Source: an uncultured Celeribacter sp. (GTDB lineage: Bacteria > Pseudomonadota > Alphaproteobacteria > Rhodobacterales > Rhodobacteraceae). From it: a DNA stretch of 64,000 nucleotides. The notes under the pieces are model-generated. The model was not told the origin of the DNA. It worked only from the letters and a program-made list of their open reading frames with translations, and searched no databases. This document shows positions 34,137 through 42,454 of this stretch, in pieces. Location: NCBI RefSeq assembly GCF_963676475.1, contig NZ_OY781106.1, positions 496,001-560,000 on the forward strand, written 5' to 3'. The position numbers and the translations under genes were made by a program. Within the stretch, counting starts at the first letter, position 1, and every line of letters starts with the position of its first letter.

Positions 34137-35357
34137 ATGAGCGAGCAGGGTGCAGAGGTGAGGCGGCGGCGGGTGTTCTACATCCCCGGCTACGACCCCA
34201 TTCCACCACGGCGCTACCGCGAATTGTACCGCAAAGAAGGCGCCGCGCAGGCGGAGATTTCTGGCTATTCCCTCAATCTCTCCGCGAAGAAAGGCCGCAA
34301 TTTCGGGTGGACCGCCCACGGCGAGATCGACGGCGCGACGACCCAGAGCGAGATCGACGTCCTCGTCTGGTCCGACATCGTGCAAGACAGCATGGAGGCG
34401 GGGATTTTTCGCACCTATATGATCCTCGCGCGCACCGCTTGGATCTACATCTCCACCGGCGCGCTGTTTCGCCTGATGAAGCTCCGACGCGGGCCGGTCA
34501 TTGCCGCACTTTACCCGATTGGTGTGCTTCTGGCGCAGCTTTTGCTCGCGCTCTTGCTGGTCTGGGCGATCATCTGGACCGCGGGTCTCATGGGGGCGGT
34601 TTGGATCGGTGTCGGCCTCGGTCTGGCTGCCGGCTATGCGCTTTTGCGCTGGTTCAAGGCCAAAGACGGCAAGCTTTTCGCCTATTATCTGATGCATGAC
34701 TACGGGTTTTCGGCGCGCTGGCGGGGGGGTAATCCACCGATGTTGGACGCCCGCATGGCAGAGTTTCGTGCCGAGATTGCCGAGGCTTTGACGCAAGACT
34801 GGGACGAGGTTTTGCTCGTTGGCCATAGCTCCGGCGCGCATCTGGGCGTGTCGATCCTGGCCGATCTGATCCGCGCGGGCGAGGTGCCCGGGAAAGGCCC
34901 CGTTCTGTCCTTCCTGACCCTTGGCCAGGTCGTGCCGATGGTCTCCTACCTGCCGGAGGCCAAGGTGCTGCGCCGCGATCTGGCCTATCTCGCGACGCGG
35001 GACGAGGTGTTCTGGCTCGATGTTACCGCGCCGGGGGATCCTTGCTCTTTCGCGCTCTGCGATCCGATCAAGGTTTCTGGAGTGGCGCCTGACGGGCAAA
35101 AATGGCCGCTGGTGATCTCCGCCGCCTTCACCCAGACTCTCAGCCCCGAAAAACAGGCCACCATGAAACGCCGCTTTTTCCGGCGGCATTTTCAGTATCT
35201 CTGTGCGTTCGATCGGCCTGGAGACTACGAGTATTTCAAAATCACCTCTGGCGGTAAAACTCTGGCGGCGCGCTTTGGGGACGCCGTGCCAAGCCCCTCG
35301 CGGATCGACACGCCGGCGAATAAATTCACGGCGATGGCCGAGGAGGGCGCAGAATGA
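34137..35357 (+). CDS. Membrane-anchored alpha/beta-hydrolase-like protein
   Basis: 406-residue protein with an alpha/beta-hydrolase layout: an N-terminal strand VFYIPGYDPIPPRRYRELY, two hydrophobic segments (about 115-170) that look like a membrane hairpin, then the nucleophile elbow LLVGHSSGAHLG (GxSxG) and a late His-containing stretch. There is no clear close family, so substrate and role are unknown. The start at 34137 has GAAGG upstream. It overlaps the P450 gene by 4 bp (ATGA), which argues that the two act together, perhaps on a lipophilic substrate. Confidence 0.7.
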   Translation: MSEQGAEVRRRRVFYIPGYDPIPPRRYRELYRKEGAAQAEISGYSLNLSAKKGRNFGWTAHGEIDGATTQSEIDVLVWSDIVQDSMEAGIFRTYMILARTAWIYISTGALFRLMKLRRGPVIAALYPIGVLLAQLLLALLLVWAIIWTAGLMGAVWIGVGLGLAAGYALLRWFKAKDGKLFAYYLMHDYGFSARWRGGNPPMLDARMAEFRAEIAEALTQDWDEVLLVGHSSGAHLGVSILADLIRAGEVPGKGPVLSFLTLGQVVPMVSYLPEAKVLRRDLAYLATRDEVFWLDVTAPGDPCSFALCDPIKVSGVAPDGQKWPLVISAAFTQTLSPEKQATMKRRFFRRHFQYLCAFDRPGDYEYFKITSGGKTLAARFGDAVPSPSRIDTPANKFTAMAEEGAE

Positions 35358-36733
35358 TCCCGCCAAAACCGACCCCGCGCCCGGAAAAAACCAGCCTGCG
35401 CAATTACGTCAAACTCTTCCGCAAGGACATCCTCTCGGCGCAACCGGCCAAGCTTTACCGCGCCTGGATGGCGGACTATAAGACGCCGTTTTTCCGCAGT
35501 TTTCTGGTCAATCAGCCCACTTTGGTGAAACGCGTGCTCAATGAGGAGCCGATGAATTTCCCAAAATCAGGGCGGGTGGCAGAGGGGCTTCGACCGCTTC
35601 TGGGCAATTCGGTGTTCCTGACAAATGGCGAGATCTGGCTCAAGCAACGCCGCATCATCGACCCGGCCTTTGAGGGCGGGCGGCTCAAGGACACGTTCCC
35701 CGCGATGCTTGGGGCAGGGCAGGCGATGGTGGCGCGGTTGAAGGATCAGACCGGGGCCCAAGACGGCCCGCTCGACATCGAACCCTATGCCTCCGAAGGC
35801 GCGGCGGATGTGATTTTCCGCACACTGTTTTCGATCCCGATCACCCATGACACCGCCTCGAAAGTCTTTGAGGAGTTCCAAGGCTATCAACGCGCGCAGC
35901 CCATTCTCAACATCGCCGCCTTCATCCCGCTGCCGAAATGGCTGCCGCGGTTTCATCGCAAGAAGACACGCAACGGCGCCAAAGCGATCCGCAAGTTGAT
36001 CACCGATCTGACCGCCAAACGCATGGCAGAGATCAAAGCGGGGACTGCGCCCGACGATCTGGCGACGAAGATCATGACCACCGCCGATCCGCAGACGGGA
36101 GAGCGGTTTGACACCGAAGAGATGGTCGATCAGGTGGCGATCTTTTTCCTCGCGGGGCATGAAACCTCGGCCACGGCGCTGGCCTGGGCGCTTTGGCTTT
36201 TGGCGGCGAACCCGGAGGTTCAGGACCGTGTTGCCGAGGAGGCGCTGAGCCTTCCTGACGCGCCGACATTCTCGGACCTCTCGAAACTGCGCTTTACCAA
36301 AGACGTGTTCCGCGAAACGCTCAGGCTCTATCCGCCGGTGCCGATGATGGTGCGGGAGGCGAAATGTCCGGTGCAGTTCCGCGCCCGCAACGTGCCGAAA
36401 GGCGCGCAGATCGTGCTCTCGCCCTGGCACCTCGGGCGGCATGAGATTTTCTGGGACCGCCCCCATGAGTTCGACCCGGATCGGTTCAAGACCGAGAATG
36501 GCAAGACCTGTCTGCGCGACGCCTTCATCCCGTTTTCGTCGGGGCCTCGGGTCTGCACCGGCGCAGGGTTTGCCATGGTGGAGGGTCCTTTGTTCCTCGC
36601 GCTTTTGCTGCGGGCGTTTCGGATTGAGACTGTGTCAGGCAAGACGCCCGTGCCTGTCGCGCATCTGACGGTGCGCTCGAAAGACGGCATCTGGTTGAAG
36701 CTGACGCCAAGGGAGCGCGCTTTCCGAGGGTGA
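35354..36733 (+). CDS. Cytochrome P450
   Basis: Haem-thiolate monooxygenase of 459 residues, no membrane anchor. I-helix FLAGHETSATALAWAL (about 266), ExxR in ETLRLYPP (about 322) and the haem loop FSSGPRVCTGAGFAM, with the proximal Cys near 400. The sequence resembles the bacterial class that is fatty-acid- or alkane-hydroxylase-like (CYP4-type heme loop); no substrate can be assigned. No ferredoxin or reductase gene is adjacent, so electrons come from elsewhere. Translationally coupled to the upstream hydrolase-like gene. Confidence 0.92.
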   Translation: MIPPKPTPRPEKTSLRNYVKLFRKDILSAQPAKLYRAWMADYKTPFFRSFLVNQPTLVKRVLNEEPMNFPKSGRVAEGLRPLLGNSVFLTNGEIWLKQRRIIDPAFEGGRLKDTFPAMLGAGQAMVARLKDQTGAQDGPLDIEPYASEGAADVIFRTLFSIPITHDTASKVFEEFQGYQRAQPILNIAAFIPLPKWLPRFHRKKTRNGAKAIRKLITDLTAKRMAEIKAGTAPDDLATKIMTTADPQTGERFDTEEMVDQVAIFFLAGHETSATALAWALWLLAANPEVQDRVAEEALSLPDAPTFSDLSKLRFTKDVFRETLRLYPPVPMMVREAKCPVQFRARNVPKGAQIVLSPWHLGRHEIFWDRPHEFDPDRFKTENGKTCLRDAFIPFSSGPRVCTGAGFAMVEGPLFLALLLRAFRIETVSGKTPVPVAHLTVRSKDGIWLKLTPRERAFRG

Positions 36734-36884
36734 AAATACGCATGGCGTGGCGGCTTCCGCCAAACGCTTGTTCCGGGAATTTGCGAAATTCTGGAACAGC
36801 ATCCCTGTCTCTCTGGCGCTGTCTTGAGTTTGCGGAATGTGCGTCCTACACATTCAGGGACTGCGAGATTTAAAGGATATATCT

Positions 36885-37931
36885 ATGTCTGCTCCTTCTG
36901 CCCTGAAACGCGATATGATCGACAGCATCGGCAACACGCCTCTGATCCGGCTCAAAGGCCCGTCGGAGGCGACTGGCTGTGAGATTTACGGCAAGGCGGA
37001 ATTCATGAACCCCGGCCAGTCGGTCAAGGACCGCGCCGCTTTGTTCATCATTCAGGACGCGCTGAAAAAAGGCACGCTGAAACCCGGCGGCACGATTGTC
37101 GAGGGCACGGCGGGCAACACGGGCATCGGTCTGGCGCTTGTCGGCTCTGCTTTGGGCTTTCGCACCGTGATCGTGATCCCGGAAACGCAGAGCCAGGAGA
37201 AAAAGGACATGATCCGGCTCGCGGGCGCGGAACTGGTTCAGGTGCCTGCCGCGCCCTATAAAAATCCGAACAATTACGTTCGGTATTCCGAACGTCTGGC
37301 CGCGAAACTTGCACAAAGCGAACCGAACGGCGTGATCTGGGCCAATCAGTTCGACAACGTGGCGAACCGTCAGGCGCATATCGAAACCACTGGCCCGGAG
37401 ATCTGGGATCAGACCGGCGGTAAGGTGGATGGCTTTATCTGTGCGGTCGGCTCGGGCGGCACTTTCGCGGGTGTCGGCATGGCGTTGCAGCCCAAGGGCG
37501 TCAAGATCGGCCTTGCCGATCCGATGGGGGCTGCGCTCTATAGCTACTACAAAACCGGCGAGCTGAAATCCGAGGGCGGTTCGATCACCGAAGGCATCGG
37601 GCAGGGGCGGATCACCGCCAATCTCGAAGGCTTCACCCCGGATTTCGCCTATCAGATCCCGGACGAAGAGGCGCTTCCGGTCGTCTTCGACCTCTTGGAG
37701 CACGAAGGCCTCTGCGTTGGCGGTTCCTCCGGCATCAACGTCGCGGGTGCCATGCGCATGGCACGCGAGATGGGGCCGGGTCACACGATTGTAACGATCC
37801 TGTGCGACTACGGCACGCGCTACCAGTCGAAATTGTTTAACCCTGAGTTTCTCAAGGAAAAACAACTGCCGGTGCCGGAATGGCTTGACCGTGGACCGCG
37901 CGCCCTGCCTGACGTATATGAAGGGCTATGA
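36885..37931 (+). CDS. cysK: Cysteine synthase A
   Basis: PLP enzyme making cysteine from O-acetylserine and sulfide. 348 residues. MIDSIGNTPLIRLKGPSE start, PLP Lys in NPGQSVKDRAALF, the substrate loop as EGTAGNTGIGLAL (the A-for-S variant common in alphaproteobacteria), and VGSGGTFAG binding the PLP phosphate. AAAGGATAT precedes ATG 36885. It overlaps the next gene by ATGA. There is no cysE nearby. Confidence 0.95.
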   Translation: MSAPSALKRDMIDSIGNTPLIRLKGPSEATGCEIYGKAEFMNPGQSVKDRAALFIIQDALKKGTLKPGGTIVEGTAGNTGIGLALVGSALGFRTVIVIPETQSQEKKDMIRLAGAELVQVPAAPYKNPNNYVRYSERLAAKLAQSEPNGVIWANQFDNVANRQAHIETTGPEIWDQTGGKVDGFICAVGSGGTFAGVGMALQPKGVKIGLADPMGAALYSYYKTGELKSEGGSITEGIGQGRITANLEGFTPDFAYQIPDEEALPVVFDLLEHEGLCVGGSSGINVAGAMRMAREMGPGHTIVTILCDYGTRYQSKLFNPEFLKEKQLPVPEWLDRGPRALPDVYEGL

Positions 37932-40402
37932 TCAGCCAGTTTCTACGTCGATTCATCCTGCTACTCGTTTTGGCCCTGCCGCTTGCGGCGGGGGCACAGG
38001 ACACAAGCACACCTGATTACAAACAGTGGGAAAGCGAGGCGACCGCTGCGGAAAAACAGATTTCCGCAAGCGATACCTCGAACGCCGCGCTCGAAGATCT
38101 GCGGGATGAGCTTGTCACATGGCGGGAGAGTTTCCTGTCTGCAGAGGGTGCGAACTCTACACGGATCGAGACGCTCAAGGCGCAGATCGACGCGCTCGGC
38201 GCGGCCCCCGCCGAGGGCGAGACGGAAAGCGCCGAGATCACTCAGCGGCGCCGGGAGTTGAACAGCCAGCTTGAAAGCGCACAGGCGCCGATCAAGACCG
38301 CCGAAGAGGCCTATACCCGCGCCAACGGGCTGATTTCCGAAATTGATGCCACGCTGACCGAACGTCAGGCCGACGAGCTGATGAGCCTTGGCCCAAGCCC
38401 GCTCAACCCGACGCTTTGGCCCGGAGCCTTTGGCGCGCTGGCGCAGACGGGCGTGGCGGGTTGGACCGCCATCGTGGAAAACGCAGGCTCGCAAACCGGG
38501 CGTAATACCCTGAAAACCAATGGCGCGATGATTGGACTGTCGCTTTTGGTGGCGCTGATTTTCATCACGCGGGGACGGCATTGGTCGGAGAACCTCACCA
38601 ATTGGGTGCGCGCCCGTGTGTCGGGCGAGGCGGGCAAGGGCGTGACCGGTTTCCTGGCCTCCCTGTTGCAGATTGTGATGCCGATGATCGGGCTGATCGC
38701 CATTCTGGTCGCCGCGACGCTGACGGGCGCCTTGGGGCCGCGCGCTACCGTGGTGATGGCCGCGATCCCGCAGATCGGGCTGGTCTATTTCTTCTGGCGC
38801 TGGATTGCCGGACGCCTGTTCTACGCCATGGAAGCCGAGGAGCCGATCCTCGATCTGGGCGCTGTGCGCCGTGTCGAGGCGATGACCATGGGCGCCTTGG
38901 CGGGCATCATGTCCGTGCTCAACGATGTGCTGAACCAACTGGCCGAGATCGACGCGTATACGCCCTCGACCATGGCGGTTCTGGCCTTTCCTCTGGTGTT
39001 GGTGACGGGGTTTGCGCTGTTTCGACTGGCGCGCATACTGGCGCCTGCAAAATCCACCGCATCTTCTGAGGACGAAGAGTTCGAGATTGCCAGCGAGGGT
39101 CAGGGCTTTGGTGCGCTGATCCTGCAAACCATTGCCCGCGTCGTGTTGATTGCCTCGGTTGTGGCCGTACTTTTGGCGGCGACCGGCTATATGGAAGCGG
39201 CCAAGAGCATCGTTTTCCCGTTGTTGCGCTCGCTGGGGCTCATGGGCTTTGTCGCAGTGCTCTCGCGGTTTTGCTACGACCTCTATGCGCTTGTGACCCG
39301 CCAGCCGGAGGGCGCCAAGGAGGCGCTTATTCCGGTCTTTGCCTCCTTTCTGATCGTGGTGCTCTCCCTGCCGTTCTTCGCGCTGATCTGGGGCATGCGC
39401 GAGGATCAGCTCTTGGAGCTCTGGGTGCGGATCAACGAGGGCGTGTCCTTGGGCGGGGTGACCATTTCGCCGGGCGTCTTTGTGACCTTTGTCGTCGTCT
39501 TCATGATCGGGCTGGGCGCCACGCGGCTGTTCAAGGCCGCGCTCAGAAGCACCGTTCTGCCCAAGACCAAGCTCGACAAGGGCGGCCAGAACGCCATCGT
39601 TGCGGGCGCGGGCTATCTTGGCGTTTTCCTTTCGGCGATCATCGCCATCGTCTCTGCGGGGATCGACCTTTCGGCGCTGGCGATTGTCGCAGGCGCGCTG
39701 TCTCTCGGCATCGGTTTCGGCCTTCAGAACATCGTCCAGAACTTTGTCTCCGGTATCATCCTGTTGATCGAACGGCCGATTTCAGAGGGCGACTGGATCG
39801 ACGTGGGCAATGGCCAGATGGGCTTTGTGCGCGATATTTCCGTGCGCTCGACGCGGGTCGAGACCTTTGACAAGACCGACCTGATCGTGCCCAACGCCGA
39901 TCTGATTTCTAATCAGGTGACCAACTACACGCGCGGCAATCTCATCGGTCGGGTGATCGTGCCTGTGGGCGTCGCTTACGGCACGGACACGCGCAAGGTC
40001 GAGGCAATTTTGCAGGAGATCGCCGAGGATCAGCCGATGGTCGCGATGAACCCCGCGCCGCAGGTCTTGTTCCTGAATTTCGGTGCCGATGCGCTGGAGT
40101 TCGAGATCCGCGCCATCTTGCGCGATGTGAACTATATCCTGGCGGTGAAGAACGACATCAACCACGCGGTGGCGAAACGCTTTGCCGAGGAAGGCATCGA
40201 AATTCCCTTTGCTCAACGCGACATCTGGCTGCGCAACCCGGAGGCCTTGTCGCCGAAACCGGCGGGGGCCGAGAATTTGCCGACCACCCAGAGCGACGCT
40301 GTCGAGACGTCGGAAACGCCGAGCAAGGTCGATCCGCAGATGTTGGACGACAAGGATTTCGACAACGACGGAGAAGGCGAGGCAGAAGGGGACGTCACAT
40401 GA
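37928..40402 (+). CDS. MscS-family mechanosensitive channel with DUF3772 domain
   Basis: Large inner-membrane tension-gated channel, 824 residues. Signal peptide FILLLVLALPLAAGAQ, a periplasmic coiled-coil DUF3772 region (about 25-180), around ten helices, then the MscS core with pore helix GALSLGIGFGLQNIVQNFVS, the beta domain LIERPISEGDWIDVG and RSTRVETFDKTDLIVPN, and an acidic C-terminal tail. Protects against hypo-osmotic shock. Translationally coupled with cysK upstream and alaX downstream (4-bp overlaps on both sides). Confidence 0.93.
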   Translation: MISQFLRRFILLLVLALPLAAGAQDTSTPDYKQWESEATAAEKQISASDTSNAALEDLRDELVTWRESFLSAEGANSTRIETLKAQIDALGAAPAEGETESAEITQRRRELNSQLESAQAPIKTAEEAYTRANGLISEIDATLTERQADELMSLGPSPLNPTLWPGAFGALAQTGVAGWTAIVENAGSQTGRNTLKTNGAMIGLSLLVALIFITRGRHWSENLTNWVRARVSGEAGKGVTGFLASLLQIVMPMIGLIAILVAATLTGALGPRATVVMAAIPQIGLVYFFWRWIAGRLFYAMEAEEPILDLGAVRRVEAMTMGALAGIMSVLNDVLNQLAEIDAYTPSTMAVLAFPLVLVTGFALFRLARILAPAKSTASSEDEEFEIASEGQGFGALILQTIARVVLIASVVAVLLAATGYMEAAKSIVFPLLRSLGLMGFVAVLSRFCYDLYALVTRQPEGAKEALIPVFASFLIVVLSLPFFALIWGMREDQLLELWVRINEGVSLGGVTISPGVFVTFVVVFMIGLGATRLFKAALRSTVLPKTKLDKGGQNAIVAGAGYLGVFLSAIIAIVSAGIDLSALAIVAGALSLGIGFGLQNIVQNFVSGIILLIERPISEGDWIDVGNGQMGFVRDISVRSTRVETFDKTDLIVPNADLISNQVTNYTRGNLIGRVIVPVGVAYGTDTRKVEAILQEIAEDQPMVAMNPAPQVLFLNFGADALEFEIRAILRDVNYILAVKNDINHAVAKRFAEEGIEIPFAQRDIWLRNPEALSPKPAGAENLPTTQSDAVETSETPSKVDPQMLDDKDFDNDGEGEAEGDVT

Positions 40403-41163
40403 CCGAATTGCTGTTTCGCGAAGACGCCTATCTGCAAGAGGCCGAGGCCAGGGTGCTGCGTCACAGCTCCGAGGGGGGCGTGGTGTTGGATCGCACGATC
40501 TTTTATCCGACGGGCGGTGGCCAGCCCGGCGACAGCGGGCGGTTGGATTGGTCTGAGGGCGGCACGAGTGGTGGCCCAAAAGGTGGCCTGACCATTGCGA
40601 CCACTGTGAAAGGCGCGCCCAATGGCGCCCGCGACGAGATCGTCCTGATCCCCGCCGAACCCGCGCCCCTGCCACCCATCGGCAGCACGGTGACCCAGCG
40701 TTTGGACTGGATGCGTCGGCATCACCACATGCGCATTCACACCGCGCTGCATCTCTTGTCCGTCATCTTGCCCTATCCGGTGACAGGCGGGGCGATTGGC
40801 ACTGAGAAAGGCCGGTTGGATTTCCAGATGCCAGACCCCATCGCGGACAAACAGGCGCTTGAGATCGAACTGAATGCGCTCATTGAGCGCGATCTGGTGG
40901 TTTCCGAGGATTGGATCTCCGACGAAGAACTCACCGCCAATCCGGCGATCGTCAAGACCATGTCGGTCATGCCGCCGATGGGGCCGGCCCAGAATGAGGG
41001 GCGCATAAGGCTGGTTCGGATCGGACAGGGGCGCGATCAGATCGACCTGCAACCCTGCGGCGGCACCCATGTGGCGCGCACCTCCGAAATCGGGCGCATC
41101 CGTATCGGCAAACTCGAGAAAAAAGGCCGCGACAATCGTCGGGTGTCGATCCATCTGGATTGA
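40399..41163 (+). CDS. AlaX-type trans-editing alanyl-tRNA hydrolase
   Basis: Free-standing editing domain that clears Ser- or Gly-tRNA-Ala. 254 residues with the Zn motif HMRIHTALH (HxxxH) and the second CGGTHVA (CxxxH), plus the FYPTGGGQPGD signature. An extended linker (about 45-80) is present. Last gene of the cysK-mscS-alaX chain, just ahead of tRNA-Ser. Confidence 0.9.
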   Translation: MTELLFREDAYLQEAEARVLRHSSEGGVVLDRTIFYPTGGGQPGDSGRLDWSEGGTSGGPKGGLTIATTVKGAPNGARDEIVLIPAEPAPLPPIGSTVTQRLDWMRRHHHMRIHTALHLLSVILPYPVTGGAIGTEKGRLDFQMPDPIADKQALEIELNALIERDLVVSEDWISDEELTANPAIVKTMSVMPPMGPAQNEGRIRLVRIGQGRDQIDLQPCGGTHVARTSEIGRIRIGKLEKKGRDNRRVSIHLD

Positions 41164-41257
41164 GCATAAAACCTTGTTTTCATGGCTCAAAAGGCCTTTG
41201 CGAGAGAGCTGTTTTCGTGCGGCGTCAAAAAACATTCATTTTCTGACAATCTGGGGG

Positions 41258-41287
41258 TTGCACCCCCCATGTGATCTCCACTATAGA
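41258..41287 (+). promoter_or_regulatory. Putative tRNA-Ser promoter
   Basis: TTGCAC at 41258-41263 and TATAGA at 41282-41287 with an 18-bp gap, 7 bp before the tRNA. Weak match to the consensus -35, fair -10. Confidence 0.4.
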
Positions 41288-41294
41288 CGCCGGC

Positions 41295-41384
41295 GGAGAG
41301 GTGGCCGAGTGGTCGAAGGCGCACGCCTGGAAAGTGTGTAGGCGGGGAACCGTCTCGAGGGTTCGAATCCCTTCCTCTCCGCCA
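41295..41384 (+). tRNA. tRNA-Ser (anticodon GGA)
   Basis: 90 nt including encoded CCA. Acceptor stem GGAGAGG/CCTCTCC, D-arm GTGGCCGAGTGG, anticodon loop CTGGAAA with GGA at 41329-41331, a long variable arm, TpsiC GGTTCGAATCC. Class II structure as expected for serine. Reads UCC/UCU codons. Its 3' end serves as the integration site of the adjacent element. Confidence 0.97.
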
Positions 41385-41385
41385 T
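41371..41385 (+). other. Attachment site, tRNA side
   Basis: Last 14 bases of tRNA-Ser plus T; identical to 47724-47738, differing immediately on either side. Confidence 0.85.
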
Positions 41386-42079
41386 TACCTTTTGATATTA
41401 TTGGATAATTTGAGTTTAGTGGTGGGATACCCGCCAATAAACCCGCCATATAATTTGCGCTTGGCTGCAATTAATTGCGACAGGTTTATGGCATTATTCA
41501 ACCAAGGTTCTTTGTGCCGTTTCGGCTCAGGGGGGAGTGCAATCTCAGGGGCTTTCGATCTGGAAACCCGCGCTCCGCATCGTGTGCCCGCGTATTGGTC
41601 GCACAGGAGGCGATAGCCTCAGAAAACCTCAGCTTCCCCTCCGCGCGCGTATTACCGGAAGCTTTAGGCATGGGACGCGGGGCGAAAGCGCCAGCTTCCC
41701 CTCCGCGCACGTATTGCCGCTATACCAACATTTATCAACTGGCGCGGGCTTCCCTTTCCCGCTTTCAGGAAAGAGCAAACAGAAAACCCCGCGCTGGGCG
41801 GGGTCTCGGTGGCGTGAAGGTGTGAGTGGTCAGGCCCGGCCAGCGCATTAGGGTTATCTTAGGGTGATGAATGCAGAAAATTTGCTCTCTGCCCACCCTC
41901 GCGCGCGCATCGGGCCACTTGCTAAAATGTTATCATTTGTTCTCATTCGCGACTGCCCTTCCGCCCGTGTGATGACTTCGTTTTTATACGCCCTAAATTT
42001 ATGACCGGCATGACCCCGCGTCGGTGTGGTGATTTCAGAGACAACGGCGGGATGGCCTCTCTGGCCCTCTTTTTGTCCT
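41386..42079. other. Non-coding left end of the element
   Basis: 694 bp without a convincing gene. Short frames exist on both strands, but none has an RBS or family likeness. It contains the direct repeat at 41630-41715 and a T/A-richer section at 41386-41480 and 41900-41970. Could hold a replication origin or decayed sequence. Confidence 0.5.
41630..41715. repeat. Direct repeat, 24 bp, one mismatch
   Basis: CAGCTTCCCCTCCGCGC followed by G/A-CGTATT occurs at 41630-41653 and 41692-41715; the last part (CCCGCGTATTGG) also occurs near 41588. Confidence 0.8.
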
Positions 42080-42454
42080 TCATGCGGGATACTCCCATTT
42101 CCGAGAAAGCGCGTTCCAGTGTCGCCCGTTCGGCCCGTGGCGTTCCCAGTCGCTCATGCGCTTCCATTCCTCAAGCGAGACAACCTTGCCTGTCCATGTG
42201 CAAGGTGAGCTGCCTACAGAGAGCCGTGAAGGTTGGGCGGTGTCGTGCGGATCGGGCGCGGCCCTTCGGGCGCTGGGCGAGGTCTTTTGTGCTGTGTTCT
42301 CTTTTTCTAATTTCTCTACCCGACAACCCGACAAAACATGACAAAAGGTCATTTCACCGCCACCATCCGGGCTTGTGTCGGGTTCTGTCAGGGTGTCGGG
42401 TAAGGGTTTGTGGTTTTCCTCACCTTCATCAACCAACTGTAACCAACGACTCAT
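42080..42454 (-). CDS. Hypothetical protein of the integrated element
   Basis: 124 residues, no recognised domain. The first half is acidic and polar, the second ends with VVSLEEWKRMSDWERHGPNG, a Trp-rich tail that looks real rather than random. It overlaps the DUF3987 gene by 4 bp (ATGA), which supports its being coding and last in the operon. Confidence 0.55.
   Translation of the reverse strand: MSRWLQLVDEGEENHKPLPDTLTEPDTSPDGGGEMTFCHVLSGCRVEKLEKENTAQKTSPSARRAAPDPHDTAQPSRLSVGSSPCTWTGKVVSLEEWKRMSDWERHGPNGRHWNALSRKWEYPA

Noticed and set aside
41475..41825. Frames at the left end of the element (41392-41616, 41475-41825, 41498-41710)
   Set aside because: Mutually overlapping on both strands, no RBS, no recognised family; treated as non-coding.
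41943..42167. 75-codon minus-strand frame within the element
   Set aside because: Overlaps the better supported 124-residue gene and has no features.
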